Below, piece after piece: positions 55,910-64,000 of a stretch of 64,000 nucleotides of DNA. Position numbers and translations under genes: made by a program. The stretch comes from an uncultured Clostridium sp. Its GTDB lineage: Bacteria > Bacillota > Clostridia > Clostridiales > Clostridiaceae. Below the pieces are notes generated by a model that saw only the letters and a list, made by a program, of their open reading frames with translations, was not told the origin of the DNA and did not search any database. The first letter of the stretch is position 1; the number at the start of each line of letters is the position of its first letter. The DNA lies in the NCBI RefSeq assembly GCF_947039605.1, contig NZ_CAMQZG010000009.1, positions 19,841 to 83,840 of the forward strand. The letters run 5' to 3'.

Positions 55910-56647
55910 TTATCTTTTAAGAATATATAATATTCTCTCACTGTTTTCTTTTACTTCATTTGAACTATACCCTTCATGTTTTGAAATCATTTTAAAGCCT
56001 ACACTTTTAAAAATGTCCTCTATCTCATCTTCATGATATGCTCTTTCTTCATGTATTTCGTCAAATCTTTCATACAGATATGCATCTCTTATAAAGAATG
56101 TAAGACTCATTTCTACTATATCATCTTCAAAGATATTCTCCCAAGTATAAAAAATTTCTTCATTATCATAACTATATATGTTATTTCCTAATACTTCTGA
56201 AAGCTTATAATAAGAATTTATATCAAAAACAAAGACTCCATCATCTTCTAAATGATCATAAACCCCTTTAAAATAATCTTTTAAATCTTCTTCATCTAAT
56301 ATGTAGTTAGTAGAATCAAGAACACAACTTATAAGGTTAAACTTTTTACCAAGTTCAAGCTCGCACATATTTTGGCATATTATATTAGCCTTCAATTTAT
56401 TATCTCTAAGCTTTTGTTCTACTTCTGTAAGCATATCTGGTGAAAGATCTACAAAGTAATTTTCTTTGAATTCTTTTCCAACATGTATCCCGACATTTCC
56501 TGTCCCACATGCTAAGTCAAGATAGTTATCAAATTTTACATTTTCTTTTTTTGCAACTGTTAACAAATATTCAGCTATTTCCTTATAATTAATATCTTCA
56601 TTTATAAGCTGATCATAAACCTTTGCCATTTTATTATAACTACTCAT
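55910..56647 (-). CDS. Class I SAM-dependent methyltransferase, substrate unknown
   Basis: The 245-residue Rossmann methyltransferase has motif I YLDLACGTGNVGIHVG (about 42-57), an acidic motif II (NYFVDLSPDMLTEVE) and a C-terminal cap typical of small-molecule methyltransferases of the YqeM/CypM kind. The substrate cannot be assigned. AAGGAG precedes the ATG. It precedes hslO by 18 bases. Confidence 0.85.
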   Translation of the reverse strand: MSSYNKMAKVYDQLINEDINYKEIAEYLLTVAKKENVKFDNYLDLACGTGNVGIHVGKEFKENYFVDLSPDMLTEVEQKLRDNKLKANIICQNMCELELGKKFNLISCVLDSTNYILDEEDLKDYFKGVYDHLEDDGVFVFDINSYYKLSEVLGNNIYSYDNEEIFYTWENIFEDDIVEMSLTFFIRDAYLYERFDEIHEERAYHEDEIEDIFKSVGFKMISKHEGYSSNEVKENSERILYILKR

Positions 56648-56695
56648 TGCAGATTCTCCTTCTTCACTTAAATACTAACTATCATATTATATTTT

Positions 56696-56965
56696 CTATT
56701 TTTCGTCAATAAATTTCTTCCTTCCAAGAATCTCATCATTACTTGGTATTCGTCTCTCTTTCTTTCTTTTTGTCATTACACCACCTATTCGTCCTGTTTC
56801 CTCTGCAGTAAGACCTCCCCATCCTAATTCATACACTTTTTCTGTAAGTCCAAGTTCTTCTGCAATTTCATACTTCATTTTTTCTCTAAGTTTTTCAGCT
56901 TCTGTTAATACTTTATGACATTTTATCTTTTCTTTTATTATTTTTTTTAAAGGTGTTTTACTCAT
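56696..56965 (-). CDS. Alpha/beta-type small acid-soluble spore protein, extended variant
   Basis: The 89-residue protein contains both SASP blocks: MKYEIAEELGL (with the EIA of the germination-protease site) and GWGGLTAEETGRIGGVMTKRK. SASPs coat and protect DNA in the spore. A 25-residue Lys-rich N-terminus and a charged C-terminus make it longer than classical SspA/B (about 60-72) and closer to the SspF/minor type. AAAGGGG lies about 12 bases upstream of the ATG. It is divergent from asd; a sigma-G-type promoter is expected but was not identified. Confidence 0.88.
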   Translation of the reverse strand: MSKTPLKKIIKEKIKCHKVLTEAEKLREKMKYEIAEELGLTEKVYELGWGGLTAEETGRIGGVMTKRKKERRIPSNDEILGRKKFIDEK

Positions 56966-57036
56966 TAATAAATCAATCCCCTTTAATTTCTTCTATTATA
57001 TTTATGTATTTTTTCCATTAGTGAACTCTATTATTC

Positions 57037-57065
57037 AAAAAGTTTGTACTTATTTCAAACTTTTT
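57037..57065. promoter_or_regulatory. Inverted repeat in the divergent SASP-asd intergenic region
   Basis: A perfect 10-bp inverted repeat (AAAAAGTTTG/CAAACTTTTT, 57037-57046 with 57056-57065) with a 9-base spacer. It has no T run on either side and lies between divergent genes, so it is more likely an operator than a terminator. A plausible asd promoter (TTGATA, 18 bases, TATATT) follows it. Confidence 0.4.
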
Positions 57066-57137
57066 CCCAATAAAACTTGATAATTACAGTAGTTTTGAAC
57101 TATATTTAATATATATATAAATTAAGGAGGGGTTATT

Positions 57138-58121
57138 TTGTATAATATTGCAGTTGTTGGATCTACTGGTAATGTAGGCAGAAAGTTTTTAGAAATACTT
57201 GCACAAAGGGACTTCCCAATAAAAGAACTTTACCTATATGCATCAGCAAGATCTGCTGGAAAGATTATGAAATTCAAAGAAAATGATTATATTGTAGAGG
57301 AACTTTGTGAGGATAATATTAAAGATAAGAAAATAGATTTTGCTCTATTCTCTGCTGGTGGTGACACTAGCCTTGACTTTTCACCTATCTTTGTTAACTA
57401 TGGGGCCGTAGTTATTGATAATAGTAGTGCTTGGAGAATGGATCCAAATGTTCCTTTAGTAGTACCAGAGGTAAATCCTGAAGATATTAAATTGCACTCA
57501 GGAATTATTGCTAATCCAAACTGTTCGACTATACAAGCAATGGTTGCTTTAAAGCCATTACAAAAAAAATATGGACTTAAAAGAGTTGTTTATTCAACAT
57601 ATCAAGCAGTTTCAGGCGCTGGTGTACAAGGTATAAAAGATCTTGTAGATGGAGTTAAAGGTGAAGCACCTAAAAAATTCCCCCAACCTATAGCTGGAAA
57701 TGTACTTCCTCATATAGATGTATTCTTAGAAAACGGATATACTAAGGAAGAAATAAAAATGGTTGAAGAATCAAGAAAAATATTACATGATGATTCTTTA
57801 AAAATAACAGCTACAGCTGTTAGAGTTCCTGTTATAAACTCACACAGTGAGAGTATTAATATAGAATTCGAAAAAGAATTTGATTTAGATGAAGTTAAAG
57901 AACTTCTTTCAAATTCTAAAGGAATAACAATAATGGATGACCCTGATAATCTTATTTACCCAACCGCTCTATTCTGTGATGGAAAAGATGATGTTTATGT
58001 TGGAAGAATAAGAAGAGATTTTAGCCTTGATAATGGTTTGAATCTTTGGGTTGTTGCTGATAATATAAGAAAAGGAGCAGCTCTTAATACGATTCAAATA
58101 GCTGAACTTCTAATAAAATAA
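57138..58121 (+). CDS. asd: Aspartate-semialdehyde dehydrogenase
   Basis: The 327-residue enzyme has the NADP loop VVGSTGNVGRKFL (7-19), catalytic Cys129 in ANPNCSTIQAM and the substrate region with RVPVINSHSESI. It reduces aspartyl phosphate to the semialdehyde, the branch point to DAP/lysine, threonine and methionine. The start is a TTG with an excellent AAGGAGGGG site. First gene of asd-dapA-dapB. No lysine riboswitch is seen upstream. Confidence 0.96.
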   Translation: MYNIAVVGSTGNVGRKFLEILAQRDFPIKELYLYASARSAGKIMKFKENDYIVEELCEDNIKDKKIDFALFSAGGDTSLDFSPIFVNYGAVVIDNSSAWRMDPNVPLVVPEVNPEDIKLHSGIIANPNCSTIQAMVALKPLQKKYGLKRVVYSTYQAVSGAGVQGIKDLVDGVKGEAPKKFPQPIAGNVLPHIDVFLENGYTKEEIKMVEESRKILHDDSLKITATAVRVPVINSHSESINIEFEKEFDLDEVKELLSNSKGITIMDDPDNLIYPTALFCDGKDDVYVGRIRRDFSLDNGLNLWVVADNIRKGAALNTIQIAELLIK

Positions 58122-58140
58122 TAATTTCGGAGGTATTTTT

Positions 58141-59019
58141 ATGTCAATTTTTAGAGGATCCTGTGTTGCATTAGTTACACCTTTTACAAAAACAGGAGTT
58201 GACTTTGATAAATTAAAAGATTTAATAGAGTGGCACATAGAAAATGGAACAGATTCTATATTAGTATGCGGAACTACTGGCGAAGCTACTACAATGAGTC
58301 TTGAAGAGAAAAAGGAAGTTATAAAATTAACAGTTAAATCTGTTAATGGTAGAGTTCCCGTAATTGCTGGTACTGGTACAAATGATACTAAAGCATCTAT
58401 TGATATGAGCATTTTTGCTGAAAATGCTGGTGTAGATGGTTTACTTGTTATTACACCATACTACAATAAAACATCTCAAAAAGGACTTGTTGCACATTTT
58501 AAAGCAATAAATGATGCTGTTAAAACACCTATTATTCTTTATAATGTTCCATCAAGAACAAATATGAATATAAGCCCTGATATGCTTAAAAAGCTTTCAG
58601 TCTTAAATAATGTAGTTGCTATAAAAGAAGCTAGTGGAGATTTTTCTCAAATAGTAAAAATGAGAGCTCTTTGTCCTGATATAGATATTTATTCAGGAAA
58701 TGATGATCAAATTGTTCCTTTATTAGCACTTGGTGGTATAGGAGTTATTTCTGTACTTGCTAATATTCTTCCAAAAGAAACTCACGATATGTGTCAGTTT
58801 TATTTAGATGGAAAGGTTAATGAGTCAAGAGACTTACAACTTCAATATTTAGATGTTATAGAAAATTTATTTATAGAAACAAATCCTATCCCAGTTAAAA
58901 CTGCTATGAAGTTAATTAGCAAAGACTGTGGTGACCTAAGATTACCTCTTTGTGATATGGAAGATTCTAACTTTGATAAATTAAAAGACGCTTTAAATAA
59001 ACAAAACTTATTAAAATAA
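58141..59019 (+). CDS. dapA: 4-Hydroxy-tetrahydrodipicolinate synthase
   Basis: The 292-residue TIM-barrel aldolase has the Schiff-base Lys162 (VAIKEASGD), Tyr134 (ILYNVPSRT) and Thr45-Thr46 (CGTTGEA). It condenses pyruvate with aspartate semialdehyde. Products feed DAP for the wall (MurE in this window) and dipicolinate for spores. It follows asd by 19 bases with CGGAGG. Confidence 0.97.
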   Translation: MSIFRGSCVALVTPFTKTGVDFDKLKDLIEWHIENGTDSILVCGTTGEATTMSLEEKKEVIKLTVKSVNGRVPVIAGTGTNDTKASIDMSIFAENAGVDGLLVITPYYNKTSQKGLVAHFKAINDAVKTPIILYNVPSRTNMNISPDMLKKLSVLNNVVAIKEASGDFSQIVKMRALCPDIDIYSGNDDQIVPLLALGGIGVISVLANILPKETHDMCQFYLDGKVNESRDLQLQYLDVIENLFIETNPIPVKTAMKLISKDCGDLRLPLCDMEDSNFDKLKDALNKQNLLK

Positions 59020-59042
59020 AATAAGATCGGAGAAAATCATTT

Positions 59043-59807
59043 ATGGTTAAAGTATTACTAAGTGGTTGCCTTGGAAAAATGGGAACTACTATAATAAACT
59101 CAGCAAAAACAAAATTTGAAAATGTTGAAATTGTAGCTGGTTTTGATAGACTTGATAGCACTGATGGGGACTTTCCTATATTTAGTGATTTAGCAAAGTG
59201 CGATGTGGATTTTGATGTAATTATTGATTTTTCAAGAGCAGATGCACTTAAGAAATTATTAGCTTTTGCTAAAGAAACAAAAAAACCACTAATAATTTGT
59301 TCAACAGGATATACACCAGATGACTTAGCACTTATAGAGGAATCTTCAAAAGAAATCCCTTTATTTAGATCAGCTAACATGAGTATTGGTGTAAATGTTG
59401 TTAATAACATTCTTAAAAAAGTTTCATCAATGCTTTATGAGAACTTTGATATAGAAATCATAGAAAAGCATCACAACCAAAAAGTTGATGCACCATCAGG
59501 TACAGCTCTTTTACTTGCTCATACAATTCAAGGGGCAATAGAAGAAAAAACTGACCTTATCTATGGTAGAGAAGGAACTCATAAAAGAGAAAAAGAGGAA
59601 ATCTGTGTCCACACTGTAAGAGGTGGTGGAATTATAGGTGACCATGATGTTATATTTGCTGGAGATGGTGAAGTTATAGAAATTAATCACAAAGCTATCT
59701 CAAGAGATGTATTTGCAGTAGGTGCTTTAAAAGCAGCACAGTACATGGCAAACATAAGTGAAGCTGGAAAATACGACATGGATAATGTCTTAAACTTAGA
59801 ATTCTAG
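59043..59807 (+). CDS. dapB: 4-Hydroxy-tetrahydrodipicolinate reductase
   Basis: The 254-residue enzyme has the dinucleotide loop SGCLGKMG (7-14), a DFSRADAL cofactor-side motif and the signature [19 protein letters not shown] with catalytic His and Lys. It reduces the DapA product with NAD(P)H. It follows dapA by 23 bases with CGGAGA and ends the operon at a strong bidirectional terminator. Confidence 0.97.
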   Translation: MVKVLLSGCLGKMGTTIINSAKTKFENVEIVAGFDRLDSTDGDFPIFSDLAKCDVDFDVIIDFSRADALKKLLAFAKETKKPLIICSTGYTPDDLALIEESSKEIPLFRSANMSIGVNVVNNILKKVSSMLYENFDIEIIEKHHNQKVDAPSGTALLLAHTIQGAIEEKTDLIYGREGTHKREKEEICVHTVRGGGIIGDHDVIFAGDGEVIEINHKAISRDVFAVGALKAAQYMANISEAGKYDMDNVLNLEF

Positions 59808-59811
59808 TAAA

Positions 59812-59860
59812 AAGAGTCTTATAAAAGTTAAATTTAACTTTTATAAGACTCTTCTTTTTA
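59812..59860. terminator. Bidirectional terminator: 42-base perfect palindrome
   Basis: Bases 59812-59853 form a perfect palindrome (two 21-base arms starting AAGAGTCTTATAAAAG), followed by CTTTTTATTTT on the plus strand. It sits between the converging dapB and cobO genes and can end both. Confidence 0.85.
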
Positions 59861-59862
59861 TT

Positions 59863-60393
59863 TTAAAATTCAATTCCAAGTCTTGCGTTAACACCTTTAT
59901 CCATGTAATGTTTTATAGGCTTCATTTCTGTTATCAAATCTGCCTTTTCTGCTACCTTATCTGGTACATTTCTTCCTGTTAAAACAAGTTCCATATTATT
60001 AGGCTTTAAATTAATTAATTCAACAACTTCATCTTCAGTTATAAATTCTCCATGAATTGCCCCCATAACTTCATCTAAAATTAAAATATCACACTTTCTC
60101 TCTTTTAAACATTCTATAGCAAAAAAATATGCTTCTCTTGTCTCTATTTTATACTTAACCATTTCTTCCTCATTTAAATCCCAAGTAAATTTCTTTGTAG
60201 TTTGAAATCTAAATAAATCAATATTATCTATTTTGTCTATAGAAGCCAGTTCCCCTGTCTTCCATGCTTTTAAAAACTGTATTATAATAACTTTCATATC
60301 ATCACCAGCGGCTCTAAATGCAAGCCCCATTGCTGCTGTTGTCTTTCCTTTTCCATCTCCTGTGTAAACCTGAGTATATCCTTCTTTAAGCAT
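59863..60393 (-). CDS. cobO: Corrinoid adenosyltransferase (CobA/CobO/BtuR type)
   Basis: The 176-residue P-loop enzyme has YTGDGKGKTTAAMGLAFRA (nucleotide loop, 10-28) and IIQFLKAWKTGE, then DILILDEVMGAIHGEF and LVLTGRNVP. It adds the adenosyl group to cob(I)alamin to make coenzyme B12. AAAGGAG precedes the ATG. No other cobalamin genes are nearby, so it may serve salvage or a remote pathway. Confidence 0.95.
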   Translation of the reverse strand: MLKEGYTQVYTGDGKGKTTAAMGLAFRAAGDDMKVIIIQFLKAWKTGELASIDKIDNIDLFRFQTTKKFTWDLNEEEMVKYKIETREAYFFAIECLKERKCDILILDEVMGAIHGEFITEDEVVELINLKPNNMELVLTGRNVPDKVAEKADLITEMKPIKHYMDKGVNARLGIEF

Positions 60394-60491
60394 GTTTTTC
60401 TCCTTTAAGTTTCATTTTTCTACTTAATATAATAACATATCTATAACTCACTAACCACTTAATAAGTCTCACATAAACTTCATAATATTTA

Positions 60492-60528
60492 AGTAAAAAA
60501 ATAAGACCGCCTTTACAGACAGTCTTTA
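60492..60528 (-). terminator. Terminator of the OB-fold protein gene
   Basis: An imperfect stem (AAGACTG/CGGTCTT core, about 60505-60526) is followed on the minus strand by ATTTTTTT. Confidence 0.7.
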
Positions 60529-60536
60529 TATAAATA

Positions 60537-61217
60537 TTACATTATTTCTGCTTCTTGATTTTCTATAACCTCTATAACTTCTTCAACGCCTTCTTCTGAC
60601 ACTGCTACTTTTTCCATTTTTGATATAGATACTTCATAAGCCATCTTCTTAATTACTTCTGTCTCAGAAATTCTTTTTTGATATTCTCTGCTTTGAAGTC
60701 TTCCCCAAACCTTAATGTTATCTCCAACTTCTAAACTTTTACAGAATCTTGAATTTCTTCCCCAAGCAATTGTTGGTATATAATCTGATTTATTATAGCT
60801 TCTATTTACAGCTAATAATACATCAGCAATTTCTCTACCAAAAGGTGTTGTTCTATAAACTGGCTCTTTACATATAAATCCATCTAAATAAATTTCATTT
60901 GGATTTTTACTTCTTTCTATACATTCTTCTATATTTCTAGCAAATACTGTTAATATCAGTTTATTGCTTCCACCAACAAATTTATTGTAACTTCTAAGTT
61001 GCCCCTCAACAACTACAAGTCTGCCAATCTCTAAGTCAAATTCTGCTATTAATCTCTCCGAAATTGTTATATTTAACTTATCCTTTGAATCACTTAATCT
61101 CATTACCTCTAAATCAAAAGTATAGAATTTTTCTCCATACATTTCATGACTATACTCCATCTCTGAAAGTATTATCCCCTCTAAATAAATCTTGTTGTTT
61201 AACATTAAATCATCCAT
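60537..61217 (-). CDS. Tandem OB-fold, single-stranded DNA-binding-like protein
   Basis: From the ATG at 61217 the protein is 226 residues and carries two SSB-like OB folds in tandem: about 5-100 (NKIYLEGIILSEMEYSHEMYGEKFYTFDLEVMRLS) and about 108-205 (NEIYLDGFICKEPVYRTTPFGREIADVLLAVNR...IPTIAWGRNSRFCKSLEVGDNIKVWGRLQSREYQK). The second half is closest to bacterial SSB. An acidic tail (VEEVIEVIENQEAEIM) lacks the canonical SSB C-terminal tip. The longest frame starts at 61241 inside GGGGAGAGGGG, which serves as ribosome binding site. Role unknown; DNA replication or repair is an inference. Confidence 0.75.
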   Translation of the reverse strand: MDDLMLNNKIYLEGIILSEMEYSHEMYGEKFYTFDLEVMRLSDSKDKLNITISERLIAEFDLEIGRLVVVEGQLRSYNKFVGGSNKLILTVFARNIEECIERSKNPNEIYLDGFICKEPVYRTTPFGREIADVLLAVNRSYNKSDYIPTIAWGRNSRFCKSLEVGDNIKVWGRLQSREYQKRISETEVIKKMAYEVSISKMEKVAVSEEGVEEVIEVIENQEAEIM

Positions 61218-61366
61218 GTTAATCTTAACCCCTCTCCCCATTTGTGTTTAATATTTTGTAATCGGTTATTTTTTTGATGTGTTTATTTAATTCATTTGTA
61301 TTAAATTGTAAATTTCTTTACTTTTCCATTATAAACAAATAAAGGTATTTATTCAACTTTTTATTG

Positions 61367-62119
61367 TTAATTTATTTTGAATTGTTTACCGTTTTCATCA
61401 ACAAAAAATTCCTTTTTATGTAACATTTCATCTATAGTTACTAGCTTATAACCTTTACTTTGTAATAATGGTATAATTTTATCCAAATTCGTAGCTGTGA
61501 ATTTCCCATTATTATGGAAAAGAACAATATCACCAGATTTTATATCTCTCATAACATTATTATGTTCGAACTCTAAACCTTTATTTTTCCAATCAAGGCT
61601 ATCTTTACTCCACTGCACAGATGTAAGCCCCATTGAATTTATAAGCTCTACACCCTCGCTTGTATAAGCCCCTGACGGGAATCTAAAGTATTTACTGTTC
61701 TTTCCAGTTACATCATATATTATTTTTTCTGCCATTACAATTTCTTTTGCAATTTGTTTTCTGTTTATTTGCAAAAAGTTCGGATGTTCATAACTATGAT
61801 TAGCAATTTCATGTCCCCTTCTATCTACTTCCCTTAATTTAACATCATTACCATCTGGGTATTCTACCCATTTCCCTATAACGAAGAATGTACTTTTTAC
61901 ATTATATTTGTCTAAAACATTTAAAATATCATAAACTCCTTCTGGGTCTGCCCAGTTCAAATCAAAAGTTAACGCAATCTTTTTCTCTTCAGTTACCACT
62001 GAAAAAATAGGAATCTTATTTTTACAATTCTTTCCTTGTGCAAATACAGGTACACCTTGTATTAGGATAAATAAAAATATCATTCCTAATATTAATAGTT
62101 TTTTTCTTTTCTTTATCAT
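61367..62119 (-). CDS. pdaB: PdaB-like polysaccharide deacetylase
   Basis: The 250-residue protein has an N-terminal signal peptide or anchor (KKLLILGMIFLFILIQGVPVFAQG) and a CE4 domain with ALTFDLNWADPEG, STFFVIGKW, GHEIANHSYEHPNF, RFPSGAYT and IVLFHNNGK. The first motif (FDLNW instead of FDD) is like that of sporulation PdaB (FDISW). PdaB maintains spore cortex late in sporulation; this assignment rests on motif likeness. AAGGAAGG precedes the ATG. Confidence 0.85.
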   Translation of the reverse strand: MIKKRKKLLILGMIFLFILIQGVPVFAQGKNCKNKIPIFSVVTEEKKIALTFDLNWADPEGVYDILNVLDKYNVKSTFFVIGKWVEYPDGNDVKLREVDRRGHEIANHSYEHPNFLQINRKQIAKEIVMAEKIIYDVTGKNSKYFRFPSGAYTSEGVELINSMGLTSVQWSKDSLDWKNKGLEFEHNNVMRDIKSGDIVLFHNNGKFTATNLDKIIPLLQSKGYKLVTIDEMLHKKEFFVDENGKQFKIN

Positions 62120-62234
62120 TTATTAACACCTTCCTTTTCTACTCTTATTTTGACTTTTAAATATTCTTCTTATACTATTAATTATGTGATATAATAATTT
62201 TAAGTATTGTATCAAAATTATGGAGGAAAAAAAG

Positions 62235-62759
62235 ATGTATGATAACACTGTAGAACTTGCAGAAAATAAGCTTTTGCTTTTATATATAATAAAATCTATA
62301 AAGTATACTATATCTAATGCACAGCTTACGGATATAGTTCTAGAACATAGTTTTATTAACTATTTTACACTTCAACAATATATAGCAGAGCTTGAAAAAT
62401 CTAATTTTATTAAATTAGAAGAAAAAAATAATAAGGAGTTTGTTCTTCTTACAAGAAAAGGCGACTCTGTCTTATCATTATTCAAAGATAGATTATCTCA
62501 AGGGAAAATGAAATCTATTGATGAATATCTTTATGAGCAAATAGACTCTATAAAAAGAGAGCTTAATATCTTTGCTGATTATACTCCTGATAATAATGAT
62601 TCGTTTTCAGTTAATTTAAAGGCTATAGAAGGAAATGATGTTCTTCTTGACCTAAATGTTAGTGTTCCCACAAAGAACCAAGCAAAAGAATTATGCTCTA
62701 AATGGAAAAATAATTCTTCAGAAATTTACAATAAAATAATGGAAGCTTTAATAGAGTAA
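62235..62759 (+). CDS. DUF4364 family winged-helix-like protein
   Basis: From the ATG at 62235 the protein is 174 residues. The N-terminal part (ENKLLLLYIIKSIKYTISNAQLTDIVLEHSFINYFTLQQYIAELEKSNFIKLEEKNNKEFVLLTRKGDSVLSLF) has a winged-helix layout; the C-terminal part is the DUF4364 domain. Such proteins are common in clostridia, probably DNA-binding, with unknown targets. The first ATG (62220) overlaps the GGAGG Shine-Dalgarno, so 62235 is used. It precedes the AI-2E transporter gene by 27 bases. Confidence 0.85.
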   Translation: MYDNTVELAENKLLLLYIIKSIKYTISNAQLTDIVLEHSFINYFTLQQYIAELEKSNFIKLEEKNNKEFVLLTRKGDSVLSLFKDRLSQGKMKSIDEYLYEQIDSIKRELNIFADYTPDNNDSFSVNLKAIEGNDVLLDLNVSVPTKNQAKELCSKWKNNSSEIYNKIMEALIE

Positions 62760-62786
62760 TTTTTTTACAACAAGGGGGAAAAATTT

Positions 62787-63914
62787 TTGTTAAAAAAATT
62801 TAAGTTACACTTCAATTGGATACCTATAATAATTATAGCTGCGTTAATACTTAAAGCCGTTTTTAGTATAGAACTTATTTTCAGCGGATTCTTTTCTGAT
62901 ATTATTTCAATATTAATGCCTTTCTTTTGGGCTTTTGGAATAGCATATTTACTAAATCCACTTATGCTACTTTTTGAAAGAAAATTGAAACTGAAAAGAT
63001 CACTTAGTATCCTACTTACTTACATTGTGACAATATTAGTGTTTGTATTCTTAATACTTGTTATAGTTCCAACTATATTTAATAGTTTATCTGATCTTAC
63101 AGATAACATAACATCGTATATGCATACAGCAGAAAGTTTTATTAATGAATTCTTTAGCGAGTTCCATAAAAGTTCTCCTGAAATTTCACAAAAACTTGAA
63201 GCATCAGTTGTAGATACTATAAAAGCTCTTAGTTCTGCATTTGCATCACTTGCTGGAAGTTTTGTTGGGCAAACTATTGCATTTACATCATCATTTATTA
63301 AATTTATATTTGGGTTCATTATTTCAATATATATGTTATCTCAAAAAGATATTTTAATAGGTTTTGTTAAAAAAATGATAAATGCTATGTTACCAACAAA
63401 TAAATCTAATTTTACATTAGAATTTTTAAGTGAATCTAATTATTTATTTTCTAGATTTATTGTTGGTAAAACAATAGATTCAACTATTATTGGAATTATG
63501 TGCTACGTTGGGCTTTTATTAATGCAGGCACCATTTGCAGCACTTATCGCACTTATAGTGGGTATTACTAATATGATACCTTACTTTGGGCCTTTCATTG
63601 GAATGGTTCCTGCATTCGTATTAACTCTATTTGTAAGTCCTACAATGGCTATTTGGGTGTTAATATTTATCTTCTTACTTCAACAATTTGATGGGTGGTA
63701 TCTTGGACCTAAAATTCTTGGAGATAAGGTTGGAGTTTCTCCTCTACTTATAATCTTCGCTGTTACAGTCGGAGGTGGAGTTGGTGGACTTCTTGGAATG
63801 TTTATAAGTGTACCGATAGCTGCTTTAATAAGAAATTACCTAGATAGGTACTTTGATTATAAATTAAAACAAAAAGAAAAAGCAGAAATAGATGAACTAG
63901 AGAAAACTTTATAA
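62787..63914 (+). CDS. AI-2E family transporter (PF01594)
   Basis: The 375-residue membrane protein has about eight segments and family motifs: MPFFWAFGIAYLLNPLM near the N-terminus, and MIPYFGPFIGMVPAFVL and ILGDKVGVSPLLIIFAVTVGGGVGGLLGMFISVPIAAL near the C-terminus. Members export signals or exchange ions (TqsA, YdgG-like, Na+/H+); the substrate is unknown. The start is a TTG with AAGGGGG upstream. It ends at a strong terminator. Confidence 0.9.
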   Translation: MLKKFKLHFNWIPIIIIAALILKAVFSIELIFSGFFSDIISILMPFFWAFGIAYLLNPLMLLFERKLKLKRSLSILLTYIVTILVFVFLILVIVPTIFNSLSDLTDNITSYMHTAESFINEFFSEFHKSSPEISQKLEASVVDTIKALSSAFASLAGSFVGQTIAFTSSFIKFIFGFIISIYMLSQKDILIGFVKKMINAMLPTNKSNFTLEFLSESNYLFSRFIVGKTIDSTIIGIMCYVGLLLMQAPFAALIALIVGITNMIPYFGPFIGMVPAFVLTLFVSPTMAIWVLIFIFLLQQFDGWYLGPKILGDKVGVSPLLIIFAVTVGGGVGGLLGMFISVPIAALIRNYLDRYFDYKLKQKEKAEIDELEKTL

Positions 63915-63922
63915 TAATAAAA

Positions 63923-63949
63923 AGACAGACTCAATAATGAGTCTGTCTC
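63923..63949 (+). terminator. First hairpin after the AI-2E transporter gene
   Basis: A 10-bp stem (AGACAGACTC/GAGTCTGTCT, 63923-63932 with 63940-63949) directly precedes the main terminator and lacks its own T run. Confidence 0.55.
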
Positions 63950-63989
63950 AGGACGTCGACAAACTACAATGTCGATGTCCTTTTTTTTG
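63950..63989 (+). terminator. Terminator of the AI-2E transporter gene
   Basis: A 12-bp stem with one G-T pair (63950-63961 with 63970-63981; AGGACGTCGACA/TGTCGATGTCCT) is followed by TTTTTTT. Confidence 0.88.
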
Positions 63990-64000
63990 TTTTTCGATTA

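Noticed and set aside
56966..57137. Possible lysine riboswitch before asd
   Set aside because: The gap is only about 170 bases, shared by two divergent genes, and shows none of the conserved lysine-riboswitch stems or a terminator next to asd.
58110..59410. Two minus-strand open frames opposite dapA and dapB
   Set aside because: Antisense shadows of intact, conserved enzymes; no start signals.

Overview
This is a strongly AT-rich chromosomal window from a spore-forming, mesophilic-looking member of the Clostridia, most likely Clostridiaceae. The evidence is: very AT-rich codon use; strong AGGAGG-type ribosome binding sites; sporulation genes (spoVD-type PBP, ytxC, an alpha/beta-type SASP, two PdaA/PdaB-like deacetylases); a T-box leader and an L20-type leader; MurE with the DNPR signature of meso-diaminopimelate-adding enzymes; and a selenocysteine tRNA. 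No mobile element, prophage, CRISPR array or obvious recent transfer was seen. Almost everything is core genome, mostly on the minus strand.

Layout. 1-3.6 kb: 5' part of a GspE/PilB-type ATPase gene, a lipoprotein, and rqcH (ribosome quality control). 3.6-6.3 kb: an rRNA methyltransferase-like gene, pyrR and rluD, tightly packed. 6.3-23 kb: the division and cell-wall (dcw) cluster, in transcription order rsmH, ftsL, two class B PBPs, murE, murF, mraY, ftsW/spoVE, terminator, divIB, DUF881, sbp, DUF881, ylmE, sepF, ylmH, divIVA. It lacks mraZ, murD, murG, murC, ftsA and ftsZ. 23.4 kb: a stand-alone tRNA-Sec gene with its own promoter and terminator. 23.6-31.6 kb: an XRE regulator/membrane protein pair, ychF, pdaA, a cyclodeaminase-like gene, a TPR protein, phosphoglucomutase, L25/Ctc and a HAD phosphatase. 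31.7-33.9 kb: a marR-MATE-DUF523 operon with a perfect-consensus promoter inside a 15-bp inverted-repeat operator. 34-43.7 kb: mutS2, a U32 protein, a ZapA-like protein with an unusual hendecad-repeat coiled coil, and pheST behind a Phe T-box. 43.8-49 kb: a SpoU-type methyltransferase, ktrBA, and infC-rpmI-rplT (AUU start, L20-type leader) next to ytxC. 49-57 kb: a GME-fold-like unknown, a Nudix hydrolase, a 1054-residue unknown with a duplicated C-terminal module, a HAD dehalogenase-like gene, tRNA-Cys, hslO, a methyltransferase and a SASP. 57-60 kb: asd-dapA-dapB (lysine/DAP) and cobO. 60.5-64 kb: a tandem OB-fold SSB-like protein, a PdaB-like deacetylase, a DUF4364 protein and an AI-2E family transporter.

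How they work together. Many genes converge on envelope growth, division and spore cortex: DAP supply, Mur ligases, PBPs, SEDS protein, DivIVA/SepF/ZapA and cortex deacetylases. A second group serves translation: RqcH, MutS2/RqcU, L25, L20/L35/IF-3, PheST, RluD and tRNAs. I found no convincing new multi-gene defence or metabolic system. The most open items are the 1054-aa protein, the tandem OB protein, the hendecad ZapA, the GME-fold-like protein and the isolated tRNA-Sec gene. Several starts were moved from the longest ORF because the first ATG/TTG/GTG lies inside the Shine-Dalgarno sequence.
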